A stretch of 55,809 nt of DNA from Mariniblastus sp. (GTDB lineage: Bacteria > Planctomycetota > Planctomycetia > Pirellulales > Pirellulaceae). This document shows positions 8,215 through 19,018 of this stretch, piece by piece. The stretch covers positions 1 to 55,809 of the forward strand of contig JAKVBG010000028.1 of NCBI GenBank assembly GCA_022447605.1. The letters run 5' to 3'. The notes under the pieces are model-generated. The model did no database searches and was not told the DNA's origin. It saw nothing but the letters and a program-made list of their open reading frames with translations. The position numbers and the translations under genes are program-made. Numbering within the stretch: the first letter of the stretch is position 1; every line of letters begins with the position of its first letter.

Positions 8215-9174
8215 ATGACCATTTTGAACGTAGACGGGTTGGTGAAAACCTATAGTCGACGCCGTGTCGTCGACGGGGTCTGTCTGGACGTCAGCGAAGG
8301 CGAGATTGTCGGCCTCCTCGGTCCCAATGGTGCCGGCAAGACGACCACCTTCCGGATGATCTGCGGAATGGTTCAGCCCGATCAGGGTTCGGTCTACCTG
8401 TCCGGCGAAGAGGTGACCCGCTGGCCGATGTATCTGCGGGCCCGGGAGGGTGGGATGGGGTACCTGCCCCAACAGTCGAGTGTGTTTTCCAAGCTTTCGG
8501 CACGGGATAATCTGGTCGGCATGATGCAGATGCTCGGTTTCAGTCGGAAACAGCAGAAAGAACGATGCGAGACCTTGCTGGATCAATTCAAGATTGGGCA
8601 TGTGCAAAAAACGAAAGCGGGCCGACTGTCTGGCGGCGAACGGAGACGACTTGAAATTGCCCGCTGTCTTGTTTCGGAACCGAGGATCATCATGCTGGAC
8701 GAACCGTTCGCGGGGATTGACCCGGTGACGGTCCAGAATATTCAGTCGATTATCCGCGATCTGGCGGAGCAGGGAATCGCCATCCTGATTACCGATCATG
8801 CCGCCAGGGAGATCTTGCAGATCACCGATCGCACCTACGTAGTGAGCGAGGGGCGGATCCTGGTGGATGGTACCGCCGAAGAGATCGTTCGGCACGAGGA
8901 GGTCCGGCGCAAATACCTGGGTGACATTGAGTTCACCAAGAAGGTGCGGATTGACGAGCAGGTGGCCGGTTCGCGGAAAGAGCTGTCGCCGGATGCGATT
9001 TTACCTGAGGGCAATCGGCCGGCCGTGGAAAACGCGATTCAGTTTCGCAAAAAAAACAGGCCGGCCATGAAGTCGAAGGCTGACAAGGCGGAAGGGCAGT
9101 CGACCTCCGAAGCCGACGTCACCTTCGCGGAGTCTTCGTCCGAATCGCAGCGGAAAGCGACCGACTTGGACTAG
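8215..9174 (+). CDS. lptB: LPS export ABC transporter ATP-binding protein LptB
   Basis: 319 residues. Walker A is GPNGAGKTTTF, the signature LSGGERRRLEIARCL and Walker B IIMLDEPFAGIDP followed by the switch histidine in ITDHAARE. YLPQQSSVFSKL is the LptB-type Q-loop. LptB powers LptFG in moving lipopolysaccharide from the inner membrane to the Lpt bridge. The ATG at 8215 follows AAAGGA by 6 bases and gives MTILNVDGLVKTY; earlier in-frame starts lack a site. A charged, Lys/Glu/Ser-rich extension of about 75 residues follows the normal LptB end. No other lpt gene is adjacent. Confidence 0.9.
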   Translation: MTILNVDGLVKTYSRRRVVDGVCLDVSEGEIVGLLGPNGAGKTTTFRMICGMVQPDQGSVYLSGEEVTRWPMYLRAREGGMGYLPQQSSVFSKLSARDNLVGMMQMLGFSRKQQKERCETLLDQFKIGHVQKTKAGRLSGGERRRLEIARCLVSEPRIIMLDEPFAGIDPVTVQNIQSIIRDLAEQGIAILITDHAAREILQITDRTYVVSEGRILVDGTAEEIVRHEEVRRKYLGDIEFTKKVRIDEQVAGSRKELSPDAILPEGNRPAVENAIQFRKKNRPAMKSKADKAEGQSTSEADVTFAESSSESQRKATDLD

Positions 9175-9209
9175 CCGGCCCTTTCCGTTGTGCCCTGATT
9201 CGGTTGCGG

Positions 9210-10253
9210 CTATTGGGCGGAACGATTCTTCAGGTTGTAATCAGCCGGTGTGGTCCCTTTCTTGAAGTTGCCAAAACCGTAGGGTGTCGGCGAATAGGGG
9301 TCGACATAATCGACATTGGCCGTCTCGCTGATTTGATCTCCCATCCCGGTACACCAGTGGGAGGCGTTGATGATCATTCTTCGCAGGTCCTCGGATTCGA
9401 AGTCGGTTGAGGAGCCCATTGTGGTGCAGAAAACCTTGTTCGTGGAACCCGATTGGTTCTGGTAGTCGCGGACCCAGGCCAGGGGCATCATCGGATCGTT
9501 TTTCTTTCCTTCGACCGGTGGGTCATCCGGTGACATGCCTGCCAGAACCGCTCCATCGAGCAACACGGTCGCCGATTCGGGCAGTCTTATGACTCCGTAC
9601 ACATCGGTGGGTCCCCAGACATCCTTGACCCCTTTGAGAACGGGGTGGGAAGCATTCTTGTCGACGATGACGCCACGCGTGCTCTCCCGCTTGTGGTGGC
9701 CGTGGTGGTTGACCCAGGTGTCGCCCAGAACCTGTTGGCCGAATCCGCCCGGCCAGTCACGGGAGTTGTGCGTGTAATGCTTGAACTTGCTGTCGCTGTC
9801 TCCCGGGATATTGAAGGCATGCGTGGACGTTCGCAAGCCAATGATCGGTTTGCCCGACTGGAGGTACTGATCGAAATGTTTCATTTGTTCGTCCGGTAAA
9901 TTCCGGAACCGCAAGCCGAGGATCACCAGGTCCGCATCGTCCAGGTGGTGCATGCCCGGGATATTGGTCTGGAAGTTCGGCTGGATGACGTTCCCCTCAG
10001 GGTTGATGGGGAACAGGACGATCGAGTGAAAACCGTGCCGTCGGGCCAGGATCTTTCCCAGCATTGGCAGCGCTTCCTCGCTGCGGTATTCATCGTCACC
10101 CGCCACCAGCACGACTTTCTTGCCGTTGCTCTTGCCGGCCGGTTGGTACTCGCACCAGAGTTGAGCTTCGGCATCCTTGTTGGTTTGGGCCATTATCCCG
10201 CTGCAGGCAAAGAGGCTTAAAACGTAGGCGATTGCAAGGAGTTGATATTTCAT
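9210..10253 (-). CDS. Exported ThuA-like protein
   Basis: 347 residues with a Sec signal peptide (about 1-22, ending GIMA-Q). The ThuA/glutamine-amidotransferase-like fold shows KVVLVAGDDEYRSEEALPML, ADLVILGLRFRNLPDEQ, KPIIGLRTSTHAF and HPVLKGVKDVWGPTDVYG. Members of this family in planctomycetes are secreted and often lie beside sulfatases and GFO/IDH/MocA enzymes; the reaction is not settled. The start codon overlaps the stop of the upstream sulfatase (ATGA, 10250-10253), implying translational coupling and a joint function. Ends tail-to-tail 35 bp from lptB. Confidence 0.88.
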   Translation of the reverse strand: MKYQLLAIAYVLSLFACSGIMAQTNKDAEAQLWCEYQPAGKSNGKKVVLVAGDDEYRSEEALPMLGKILARRHGFHSIVLFPINPEGNVIQPNFQTNIPGMHHLDDADLVILGLRFRNLPDEQMKHFDQYLQSGKPIIGLRTSTHAFNIPGDSDSKFKHYTHNSRDWPGGFGQQVLGDTWVNHHGHHKRESTRGVIVDKNASHPVLKGVKDVWGPTDVYGVIRLPESATVLLDGAVLAGMSPDDPPVEGKKNDPMMPLAWVRDYQNQSGSTNKVFCTTMGSSTDFESEDLRRMIINASHWCTGMGDQISETANVDYVDPYSPTPYGFGNFKKGTTPADYNLKNRSAQ

Positions 10254-11809
10254 GGCAATTTACGGTTCCGGTTACTGGGTAAGTGGTCATTGTGTGAAAT
10301 ACGTTCAAATTCGCCGACCAGTCGATCCCGAATGTCTCGGTGGCTGGGCGCGACATTGTTCTGTTCCGCCAGGTCCTGGCTCAAATCGTACAGGTGGTAA
10401 GGTTCGGCAAACGGCTTTCCCCGAGGGGCTTGTCGTCCGCCCGACCCATTGCCCAGTACGAGCTTCCATTTTCCTTGGCGAATCGCAAACATCCCGCCGG
10501 CCGAGTGGTGAATGACAGGGGGGCGAGTTGAGGAATGGTCAGCGTTCTTCAGGTTGGGCAACAGGCTGAAACTGTCTTCGGACTGTTTTTGATCGTACGG
10601 GGCTTGGCCAATCTCGGCGCAGGTCGCCAGCAGGTCAACCAGGCAGATCGTGGCATCGCAACGGGTGCCCGCTTTGACCTGGGCCGGCCAGCGAACCAGG
10701 AACGGGACTCGGTGGCCACCTTCCCAGACATCGGCCTTGGTGCCGCGGAGTGGGCCGTTGGACGTATGGTGGTCACTTCGGTAAGTCTGGACCTTTTCAT
10801 CGGTGACATGATCGACGAAGTCGGCTTCGTCGCTGCGGTACATGAATGAGCCATTGTCACTGGTCACCATGACCAGCGTATTGTCAGACTGGCCGGAGTC
10901 GTCCACCGCTCGAACGATTTTGCCAATGGCGGCATCGACCTGCATGATGAAGTCCCCGTACGGGCCGAGGCCGGATTGCCCTTGGTAAGACGCGGTCGGA
11001 ATGACCGGCTTGTGAGGGGCGGGTAGGGGGACGTATAGAAAATAGGGCTGTTTGTCGCCTGCATGTTCCTCGATATAGTCAGCAGCCTTCTGGGAGAGGT
11101 GGTCCAGACTGTCGATGATGGAAAAGTCCTTCGCCAGTTCGCCTTTCCGGTAAAACTTGGGGAACGGGCTTCCCTCGATCACCTGGTCGACAGGCTTGGT
11201 CACGCGGTCATTCTCGATATAGACGTAGGGGCTCATGTCGAGAGAGGCGGGAATGATGTAGCTCCAGTCAAATCCATGGGAGATGGGCGTGTCGGTGAGC
11301 GGTTTCGAGTAATCGACCGACTTCGGTTCGCCCGCAATGCCAAAATGGTTGATATTTTCAGGCTCGGCTTCCTTCCATTGCCAACCGAGACCGAGGTGCC
11401 ATTTGCCGACACAGGCTGTCTGGTAACCGGCCGATTTCATAACGGAGGCAATCGTCTGCTGGTCGGATTCCAGCAGGGGTCGCGAGTAACCACCCAGGAC
11501 ACCCCGTTTCAGCCTCGATCGCCAGCAATAACGCCCGCAGACCAACCCGTATCGGGTGGGAGTGCATACGCCCGAGGGAGAATGGGCGTCGGTAAAGGTC
11601 ATTCCCTGCCGGGCCAGCCCGGAAAACGTTGGCGTCGCTATCTTGGAGTCCGGGTTCAGCGGTTGAACATCTCCGTATCCGAGGTCATCGCAAAGGATGA
11701 CCACGATGTTGGGAGGCTCACCCGTGTTTTCCTGGGCGGGGGTATTTCCCTGGAACACGACCAGCAGAATGAACGGTAAGACCAGATAGCGTACTAACAG
11801 TTTTTCCAT
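10250..11809 (-). CDS. Exported sulfatase (family S1)
   Basis: 519 residues from the ATG at 11809, which has GGAG nine bases upstream; longer in-frame readings add an unlikely Arg/Lys-rich leader. A signal peptide (about 1-25) precedes the metal-binding CDDLGYGD (D41, D42) and the formylglycine motif C82-T-P-T-R. Later family segments include CVGKWHLG and a TSDNGSF-like metal site. It should hydrolyse sulfate esters in the periplasm after maturation of C82 by a formylglycine-generating enzyme, which is not in this window. The gene is coupled to the ThuA-like gene by a 4-bp overlap. Substrate unknown; sulfated marine polysaccharide is a guess from the phylum. Confidence 0.93.
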   Translation of the reverse strand: MEKLLVRYLVLPFILLVVFQGNTPAQENTGEPPNIVVILCDDLGYGDVQPLNPDSKIATPTFSGLARQGMTFTDAHSPSGVCTPTRYGLVCGRYCWRSRLKRGVLGGYSRPLLESDQQTIASVMKSAGYQTACVGKWHLGLGWQWKEAEPENINHFGIAGEPKSVDYSKPLTDTPISHGFDWSYIIPASLDMSPYVYIENDRVTKPVDQVIEGSPFPKFYRKGELAKDFSIIDSLDHLSQKAADYIEEHAGDKQPYFLYVPLPAPHKPVIPTASYQGQSGLGPYGDFIMQVDAAIGKIVRAVDDSGQSDNTLVMVTSDNGSFMYRSDEADFVDHVTDEKVQTYRSDHHTSNGPLRGTKADVWEGGHRVPFLVRWPAQVKAGTRCDATICLVDLLATCAEIGQAPYDQKQSEDSFSLLPNLKNADHSSTRPPVIHHSAGGMFAIRQGKWKLVLGNGSGGRQAPRGKPFAEPYHLYDLSQDLAEQNNVAPSHRDIRDRLVGEFERISHNDHLPSNRNRKLP

Positions 11810-11916
11810 GGTTGTCGTCTCCAGTGGACGGCCGAGTTGCCGGTTTGGCCAGTCGCGTTTTGTCTTTCCGGTATATCGGTTTTTGCGACATGGTCGGACC
11901 CGTTTCCCGGCCCGCA

Positions 11917-12450
11917 TCAATCGTACTTGATCAAGCTGAAAATTGGGTAGGAAGATAGTTTCTCCGCACCGTTGAGAAAGCCGAGTTCAATCAGGAAAGC
12001 ACAGCCTGCCACTTCTGCTTCGGACTGTTCGATCATCTTGCAGCACGCTTCCACGGTTCCTCCCGTTGCCAGCAGATCGTCGACCACCAACACGCGCTGC
12101 CCAGGCTCGATCCCGTCGACATGCATTTCCAGCGTGTCGGTACCATATTCCAGTTCGTAGCTGTAGGAGCGTTTATCGTAGGGCAGTTTGCCCGGCTTGC
12201 GGATCGGTACCACTCCGATTCCAAGTTCAATGGCCAAGGGGGTGGCAAACAGGAACCCCCGGGCTTCGGCCGCCGCGATCTGATCGATTTTCTGGTCCCT
12301 GAATTGATCCGCCATCTTCCGGACTGAGTGTCGCAGGGCCGGTCCATCGGCCAGCAGCGGGGTGATGTCCTTGAACACGATACCCGGCTGGGGGAAATCC
12401 GGGATATCTCGAATGTAATCAGATAGGTTGATTTCCGTCATTTCCGACAT
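11917..12450 (-). CDS. apt: Adenine phosphoribosyltransferase
   Basis: 177 residues, the normal length. It converts adenine and PRPP to AMP. The adenine loop [19 protein letters not shown] is near the N-terminus, [12 protein letters not shown] holds the flexible-loop region, and the PRPP site is [20 protein letters not shown]. The ATG at 12450 is used (an in-frame ATG three codons later is possible). It lies 107 bp upstream of the sulfatase on the same strand, with no evident functional link. Confidence 0.96.
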   Translation of the reverse strand: MSEMTEINLSDYIRDIPDFPQPGIVFKDITPLLADGPALRHSVRKMADQFRDQKIDQIAAAEARGFLFATPLAIELGIGVVPIRKPGKLPYDKRSYSYELEYGTDTLEMHVDGIEPGQRVLVVDDLLATGGTVEACCKMIEQSEAEVAGCAFLIELGFLNGAEKLSSYPIFSLIKYD

Positions 12451-12550
12451 TGGGTTCTCCTCGGGAAAACGATACGACCCCTAATATATCGGCACGGCGG
12501 CGGAAATCATAGGATGCCGCTGGCGGTTGAGGCGTTGATTCATCAGCTGA

Positions 12551-13096
12551 TTAAAGCTTGATGTACCGGCGGCTTTGCGGGTGGTCGTGCTGGTAGTTGG
12601 TGATCTTCCAGGAGTCCCCCTGTTTTTCAAAGGTCAATGTTACTCGGCGGGTCCCGGAACCGTTGTAGTCGAGGGTTCGGGTGGCATCCACGTCAAACCC
12701 GACCACAAAGTCGACCGTTGCCCGGGTTGTCGAACCTTCGGGTAACTCGATGGTGTTGAAGCCGATCACCCGACATTTGCGGAAATCGTAGTCGGGCATC
12801 TCGGCTTGCACCCGGCGGATCGTGTGGGGCGATTGCGGGCTGACAAACCGGACCACTCCCTGGACATCATTCGATTGGACGGCGGCCGCGAGATCAAAAA
12901 CATCCTGTCTCAATTGTTCGCGATCCGTGACGATCATCTGCTCGGCGACAATAGCGCCGACCATGGCGACCAGGGCCAGGGCTGCAAAACCGATGAACAG
13001 CTTCCACCTGGAAATGAACCAGGTCAACAGGAAAGCGCTGATCAGCAGGATGCCAATCATGATGGAATGCATGGGACTTTCGGTTAACCACTCCAT
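12551..13096 (-). CDS. Small membrane-anchored protein with NTF2-like domain, function unknown
   Basis: 181 residues. Two membrane helices lie near the N-terminus (about 10-29 and 32-52), followed by an alpha+beta domain (about 60-175) whose layout, with paired strands ending in VTLTFEKQGDSWKITNYQHD, resembles the SnoaL/NTF2-like or DUF4878 groups. The domain would lie outside the cytoplasm if both helices span. No catalytic residues are recognisable. It lies between eno and apt on the same strand with gaps of 189 and 100 bp. Confidence 0.7.
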   Translation of the reverse strand: MEWLTESPMHSIMIGILLISAFLLTWFISRWKLFIGFAALALVAMVGAIVAEQMIVTDREQLRQDVFDLAAAVQSNDVQGVVRFVSPQSPHTIRRVQAEMPDYDFRKCRVIGFNTIELPEGSTTRATVDFVVGFDVDATRTLDYNGSGTRRVTLTFEKQGDSWKITNYQHDHPQSRRYIKL

Positions 13097-13285
13097 GCAG
13101 CTGCCTTTCTGCTAAACCACGGTTTTTCGACAGGCGAATTATACCAGCCGGCGTTTGCCAGGCACGCGGAAAACCTGTCGTCTCGTCTCCGCTGAATCGA
13201 AGTGGACGCCGCGCCGAGGCCAAAATAACGACGGACGAAATATCACTTGGCTAGACAGCTTTGCAGGGATCTGCCCGGTCAGGTC

Positions 13286-14593
<1,308 letters not shown>

Positions 14594-14685
14594 TTACTCG
14601 TTTACGTTGACAAGTGCTTCGTGTCTGCCTGGCCCGCCTGCCGCTTTCGTTTTTGTGGGCCGTGGCCGGGAATCTGGCTGGATTC

Positions 14686-14699
14686 GAGGGGCGCCCCTC
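14686..14699. repeat. 14-bp perfect palindrome between eno and ribE
   Basis: GAGGGGCGCCCCTC is perfectly self-complementary and sits midway in the 296-bp gap between divergent eno and ribE. Such a site could be an operator for a dimeric repressor, or chance in GC-rich DNA. No RFN (FMN riboswitch) consensus is found in this gap. Confidence 0.3.
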
Positions 14700-14880
14700 T
14701 GGCGATCCATTTTGACGGCGTCAGCTGGATTTTGATAGGGGAGGTGATTTCAGGCCGGCGCGAGAGAACAACTCGTGATGGATCGGCCTGGGGGAAAAAT
14801 TTGAGCCTTTCCATTCGACACGGCCTGACGTAAAGTAGGTCATCATCAAACCGACTTCTGTTTTTTAATGGTACTGTCAC

Positions 14881-15480
14881 TTGTTTACCGGATTGGTTGA
14901 AGAAATTGGGGAGGTGGCCCGGATCGAGAGGTCGGGAGACGCCTGCCAAGTGACGGTAGCTGCCGAGCGAGTTGCCGAAGGAATTCAACTGGGAGACAGC
15001 GTTTCCATCAACGGTTGTTGCTTGACGGTGGTTGAGGCCGAGGGGGAGCTGCTCGCCTTCCAGGCGGGCTCGGAGACGCTGGGCAGGACGAACCTTGGCG
15101 ACTTGGTGTCGGGGAGCCGCGTCAATCTGGAGCGGGCACTCCGCTCGAGTGACCGACTGGGTGGCCACTACGTATCGGGGCATGTCGACGCGATCGGTCG
15201 GGTCGCCAGCCGGGTCGACCAGGACGACTGGGCGGAATTCCGTATTGCCGTGCCTGGGGAATTGACCCGGCAAATGGCGAGCAAGGGATCGATTGCCGTG
15301 GACGGGGTCAGCTTGACGCTGGTCGAAGTGAGTGATTCCGAATTCAGCGTGGCCTTGATTCCCCATACATTGGAAGTGACCACGCTGGGCGATTTGAGAG
15401 TTGACGACGCTGTCAATGTCGAGACTGATATTCTGGCCAAGTACGTTCAACAACAGCTGCAGCGAGGCTCCATCATCTGA
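14881..15480 (+). CDS. ribE: Riboflavin synthase alpha chain
   Basis: 199 residues made of two lumazine-binding repeats, the first beginning MFTGLVEEIGEV with SVSINGCCLTV, the second with SGHVDAIG and SIAVDGVSLTLVE, ending ETDILAKYVQQQL. It dismutates two 6,7-dimethyl-8-ribityllumazine molecules to riboflavin. The family's conserved MFTG start fixes the initiation codon as a TTG at 14881, with no clear ribosome site ahead of it. No other rib gene is adjacent. rsmA follows 96 bp later. Confidence 0.95.
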   Translation: MFTGLVEEIGEVARIERSGDACQVTVAAERVAEGIQLGDSVSINGCCLTVVEAEGELLAFQAGSETLGRTNLGDLVSGSRVNLERALRSSDRLGGHYVSGHVDAIGRVASRVDQDDWAEFRIAVPGELTRQMASKGSIAVDGVSLTLVEVSDSEFSVALIPHTLEVTTLGDLRVDDAVNVETDILAKYVQQQLQRGSII

Positions 15481-15576
15481 TGTGACAGACGGATGCGTGA
15501 GAGCCGGGCGGGAATCCGCGCCACCCGGTTCAAGGTAAGCGGTACAGATCAACCCAATTGGATAGACTCCCCTAAA

Positions 15577-16488
15577 ATGGCCAAGCAGAATCGACAGACG
15601 GTTTCCTACCTGACCCGCCGCTTCAAGGAGGTCGGCCTGAATCCCAATGCGCGCCATGGACAGAACTTCCTGATCGATCTCAACCTGATCGAGTTGCTGG
15701 CCAAATCCGCCCAGCTGACGCCCGACGATGTGGTGTTGGAAATCGGGACCGGGACCGGTTCTTTGACGTCCCTGTTGGCCGCCCAGGCAGCCCGGGTGAT
15801 CACCGTGGAAATTGACGGCCACCTTTACCAGATGGCGTGCGAGGAGTTGGAGCCGTTCGAGAATATCACGATGCTCCGACAGGATGCGCTCAAGAACAAG
15901 AACCGTTTTGACTCGCGCGTGCTGGAGGCAATCGACGAGGGTGTGAAAGCAGTCGACGGCGGGGTTCTCAAGCTGGTCGCCAACCTGCCCTACAACGTGG
16001 CGACGCCGATCATCTCCAACCTGTTGCGATGCGAGATTGTCCCGGCCACGATGACGGTGACCATTCAGAAGGAATTAGCCGATCGCATCCTGGCTGCACC
16101 GAACTCCAAGGATTACGGCGCTTTGAGTGTCTGGATTCAGAGTCTCTGTGACGTCGAGTTGATACGCGTCATGTCGCCCGGGGTTTTCTGGCCCCGCCCC
16201 AAGGTAGAATCAGCGATCCTGCACCTTGAGCATCGTCCCGACAAACGTGCCAGCATCCCGGACACGGAATTCTTTCATCAATTTGTCCGCAGTATGTTCT
16301 TTCATCGCAGGAAGTTTCTTCGCAGTGTGGCGATCTCGGCCTTCAAGAATGAATTGACGAAGCCGGAAGTTGACCAGGTGCTGGCCGAAATGGAGTTGGG
16401 CCCCGACGCTCGGACCGAACAACTGGCGGTCTCCCAGATGCAGCAACTGTGCGAGTTGTTTCGCGCCGCGGTAAAAGCGAAGAGCTGA
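15577..16488 (+). CDS. rsmA: 16S rRNA adenine dimethyltransferase RsmA (KsgA)
   Basis: 303 residues. It dimethylates the two adjacent adenines of the helix-45 loop of 16S rRNA using S-adenosylmethionine. The start region GLNPNARHGQNFLIDLNL, motif I VVLEIGTGTGSLT, motif II VITVEIDG, and motif IV LVANLPYNVATPI (the N-L-P-Y signature) are present. The C-terminal helical domain includes FFHRRKFLRS. The ATG at 15577 is chosen because the sequence before it is unlike the family. It faces rpsA across a strong terminator. Confidence 0.94.
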   Translation: MAKQNRQTVSYLTRRFKEVGLNPNARHGQNFLIDLNLIELLAKSAQLTPDDVVLEIGTGTGSLTSLLAAQAARVITVEIDGHLYQMACEELEPFENITMLRQDALKNKNRFDSRVLEAIDEGVKAVDGGVLKLVANLPYNVATPIISNLLRCEIVPATMTVTIQKELADRILAAPNSKDYGALSVWIQSLCDVELIRVMSPGVFWPRPKVESAILHLEHRPDKRASIPDTEFFHQFVRSMFFHRRKFLRSVAISAFKNELTKPEVDQVLAEMELGPDARTEQLAVSQMQQLCELFRAAVKAKS

Positions 16489-16517
16489 ACACCCTAGTTC
16501 CCGTCGACCAGGGGATG

Positions 16518-16545
16518 AAAAAAGCACGGACTCGAAAGTCCGTGC
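16518..16545 (-). terminator. Intrinsic terminator of rpsA
   Basis: GCACGGACT pairs with AGTCCGTGC around a CGAA loop (16524-16545); on the minus strand the hairpin is followed by six T (16518-16523). It lies 38 bp beyond the rpsA stop. The plus-strand side has only CTGTTT, so it is weaker for rsmA. Confidence 0.85.
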
Positions 16546-16582
16546 CTGTTTCACTTTGGTTATTGCGTGAACCGGTTCGGCA

Positions 16583-18472
16583 TCACTCTTCTTCGGAATT
16601 GTCGTCCTGACTTTCCTCTTCGGATGCCTCCTCTTCGGATGACTCCTCGGCAGCTGGTTCTTCAACCGCCGCTTCAGCATCTCCGTCAACTTGTTCCGTC
16701 CCCGTGGAAATCAGGGGGCCGGCAGCGCCCAGGCCACCCTTCAGGTCGGGGTCCGGTTGCTTCGATTCCGTTTGCGATTTTTCATCGGCTGCTTCCTGTT
16801 CTTCGGTCCAATCGACACGGCGACGGGACAAGCCGATCTTCCGTTCTTCGGTATCGACACGCAGGATTTTGACTTCCAGTTCATCGCCAACTTTGACCAC
16901 GTCCTCCGCGTTTTCCACCTTGTCCTCGGAGAGTTCCGAGATGTGCAACAGCCCTTCCAGGCCATCTTCCAGGCCGACGAAGACACCGAAATTCGTGATT
17001 TTGGTGACGTTGCCTTTGATGACCTGTCCCGGTTGGTAGCGATTCGGAATGTCGTTGGCCCAGGGGTCGTCGTTCAGCTGTTTCATGCCGAGGGCGATCC
17101 GGCGTCGTTCGATATCGACGGCCAGGATCTTGCATTCGACTTCCTGTCCCTTTTCCAACATCTCGTTCGGATGGCTGATCTTGCGGGTCCAGGACATGTC
17201 GGAGACATGCAGCAGGCCGTCGATCCCCTCTTCCAATTCGATAAAGGCACCGTAGTTGGTCAGGTTGCGGACACGGCCCTTGACCAGCTTGTCGGCCGGG
17301 TATTTCGCCTCCACCTGATCCCACGGATTGTCCTGGGTCTGCTTCATGCCGAGTGACATCTGTTCACCCGACTTGTCGATTCCCAGCACGGCCACGTCGA
17401 TTTCGTCGCCGATCTTGACCAGTTCATTCGGGTGATTGACGCGTCGAACCCACGACATTTCGCTGATGTGGACCAAGCCTTCAATGCCCGGTTCCAGCTT
17501 GACGAAGGCACCGTAGTTCATCACGTTAACGACTTCGCCCGTGTTGACCGAGCCGATCGGGTATTTCTCTTCCACGTCATCCCACGGGTTGGGAAGCATC
17601 TGTTTCATGCCCAGGGCGATCTTGACTTTTTCGCGGTCAATATTCAGAACCTTGACTTCGATCTCGGAGTCCATTGAGACCATTTCAGACGGGTGATTGA
17701 TCCGCGTGTGCGACATGTCGGTGATGTGCAACAAGCCGTCGATACCACCGAGATCAACAAACGCACCGAAATCGGCGATGTTTTTGACCACGCCTTTTCG
17801 AACCTGGCCGACTTCCAATTCGTCCAACAGCTTTTGCTGGGCATACTGACGTTCTTTTTCAATCAGGCTTCGACGACTGACAACGATGTTGCGACGTTGT
17901 TCGTCGATTTTGAGAACCTCGCACTGGACCACTTTTCCGATGTAGTCGCCAATGTCTCCGGGGCGGCGGATATCGACCTGGCTGGCTGGCAGGAAGACCT
18001 GGACACCGATGTCTACCAGCAATCCACCCTTGATCTTTCTGGTACATGTCCCGGTGACGATGTCGTTTTCATTGACTTTGGAGATAACATCCCGCCAATG
18101 AATGATGTGATCGGCCTTGACCTTGCTCAAACGAATCAGGCCACTTGGGTCGTCGGCCTGGCCGAGTTCATCCTCGAGATCTTCGATCAGGACTTCGATA
18201 TCATCGCCGATATTTGGCGGGTCATCGTGCTCGGCCCATTCGGCGCGGGTGATGGTGCCTTCGCTCTTGAAGCCGACATCGACAATCACGGCTTCGCTGT
18301 CGACGCGGACAATCTTTCCCTTGACAATTTCGTTGACCTGGAATTTGGTCTCTTTGACATTCGGGTCTGGCAAGTAGAGACTGGCCAGGTCTTCTTCAGA
18401 AGTGAACAGGCTTTCCAGTTCCTGTGAAATAGAATCGTCTTCGAGGTTTCGGATTAAGTTGCGGTTGACCAT
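16583..18472 (-). CDS. rpsA: 30S ribosomal protein S1
   Basis: 629 residues. Six S1 RNA-binding repeats are visible (about 44-118, 134-202, 218-290, 303-377, 390-462 and 477-549), including GAFVDLGGIDGLLHI, GAFVKLEPGIEGLVHISEMS, GAFIELEEGIDGLLHVSDMS and GVFVGLEDGLEGLLHISELS. A long acidic Glu/Asp/Ser/Ala tail (about 560-629) ends the chain and is longer than in model S1 proteins. It binds mRNA on the small subunit and promotes initiation, especially on weak ribosome sites, which are common in this window. Confidence 0.95.
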   Translation of the reverse strand: MVNRNLIRNLEDDSISQELESLFTSEEDLASLYLPDPNVKETKFQVNEIVKGKIVRVDSEAVIVDVGFKSEGTITRAEWAEHDDPPNIGDDIEVLIEDLEDELGQADDPSGLIRLSKVKADHIIHWRDVISKVNENDIVTGTCTRKIKGGLLVDIGVQVFLPASQVDIRRPGDIGDYIGKVVQCEVLKIDEQRRNIVVSRRSLIEKERQYAQQKLLDELEVGQVRKGVVKNIADFGAFVDLGGIDGLLHITDMSHTRINHPSEMVSMDSEIEVKVLNIDREKVKIALGMKQMLPNPWDDVEEKYPIGSVNTGEVVNVMNYGAFVKLEPGIEGLVHISEMSWVRRVNHPNELVKIGDEIDVAVLGIDKSGEQMSLGMKQTQDNPWDQVEAKYPADKLVKGRVRNLTNYGAFIELEEGIDGLLHVSDMSWTRKISHPNEMLEKGQEVECKILAVDIERRRIALGMKQLNDDPWANDIPNRYQPGQVIKGNVTKITNFGVFVGLEDGLEGLLHISELSEDKVENAEDVVKVGDELEVKILRVDTEERKIGLSRRRVDWTEEQEAADEKSQTESKQPDPDLKGGLGAAGPLISTGTEQVDGDAEAAVEEPAAEESSEEEASEEESQDDNSEEE

Positions 18473-18894
18473 AGGGACCTTTGGATCGAGGGCACGAGCC
18501 GTCGATCGACATCGGTTGCATGCCGCCAGGACATGACAGTGGCAGTGAAATGGGGGACCCCGGTGGTCCGCCCGCTAGCGATCCCGAAGTCTATCAAATG
18601 AATTGATTTGGGACAATGTTCAACGGCTTGGAAACGACCGATTTGAGGCGGATTTGGGCCTCCCTCGCTTTTTGCCGCCGGTTCCGTGTCGGTGGTTGAC
18701 CGCCGTCGGAGGGCCCGGAAAAGGTGCAAGCAATCCGACTTTCCCTTTTTTGCCGGCCGGGAATCGGCTGGCTGATTGCCATGTCGGTGCACGGATGGGA
18801 GAATGGAGACATCGGATCGCGGGCTACGCACTGCGATAGTTGGCCGCCCGGGAGGAATTGTCTACGGCATTGGTTCCTGCCCGGGATTGTCTAA
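18473..18894. other. Gene-poor region upstream of rpsA
   Basis: About 420 bp with no supported coding sequence; open frames here lack family resemblance and ribosome sites. It must contain the rpsA promoter and leader (minus strand). CCCGGG with ATTGTCTA occurs twice, at 18847-18864 (four-base insertion between the halves) and 18880-18893, immediately before the strong Shine-Dalgarno of the small transcript described next. Confidence 0.5.
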
Positions 18895-18911
18895 TTGAAA
18901 GGAGGTGAGTC

Positions 18912-18953
18912 TTGTATTATTTCTGTACCAGCCGAAGAGGTGGACTTGCCTGA
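18912..18953 (+). CDS. Possible 13-residue peptide after strong Shine-Dalgarno
   Basis: A TTG at 18912, six bases after GGAGG, opens a frame reading MYYFCTSRRGGLA before TGA. Its spacing from the ribosome site is ideal. The peptide has no recognised family; the run of aromatic residues could suit a translation-dependent leader, but no biosynthetic gene follows before the terminator. Translation is inferred only from the site. Confidence 0.3.
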   Translation: MYYFCTSRRGGLA

Positions 18954-19018
18954 CGGTTTACCGGCGGGTGCCCGAGGGCAACCACCGCACACGGGTCAAT
19001 CCATGGCCCATCGAACAG

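Noticed and set aside
14602..15822. A 406-codon minus-strand frame opposite ribE and rsmA
   Set aside because: Both sense genes have full family motifs; the antisense frame does not.
18454..18831. A 125-codon minus-strand frame overlapping the rpsA start
   Set aside because: Overlaps the rpsA start region, Arg/Pro/Ser-rich composition typical of non-coding GC-rich frames.
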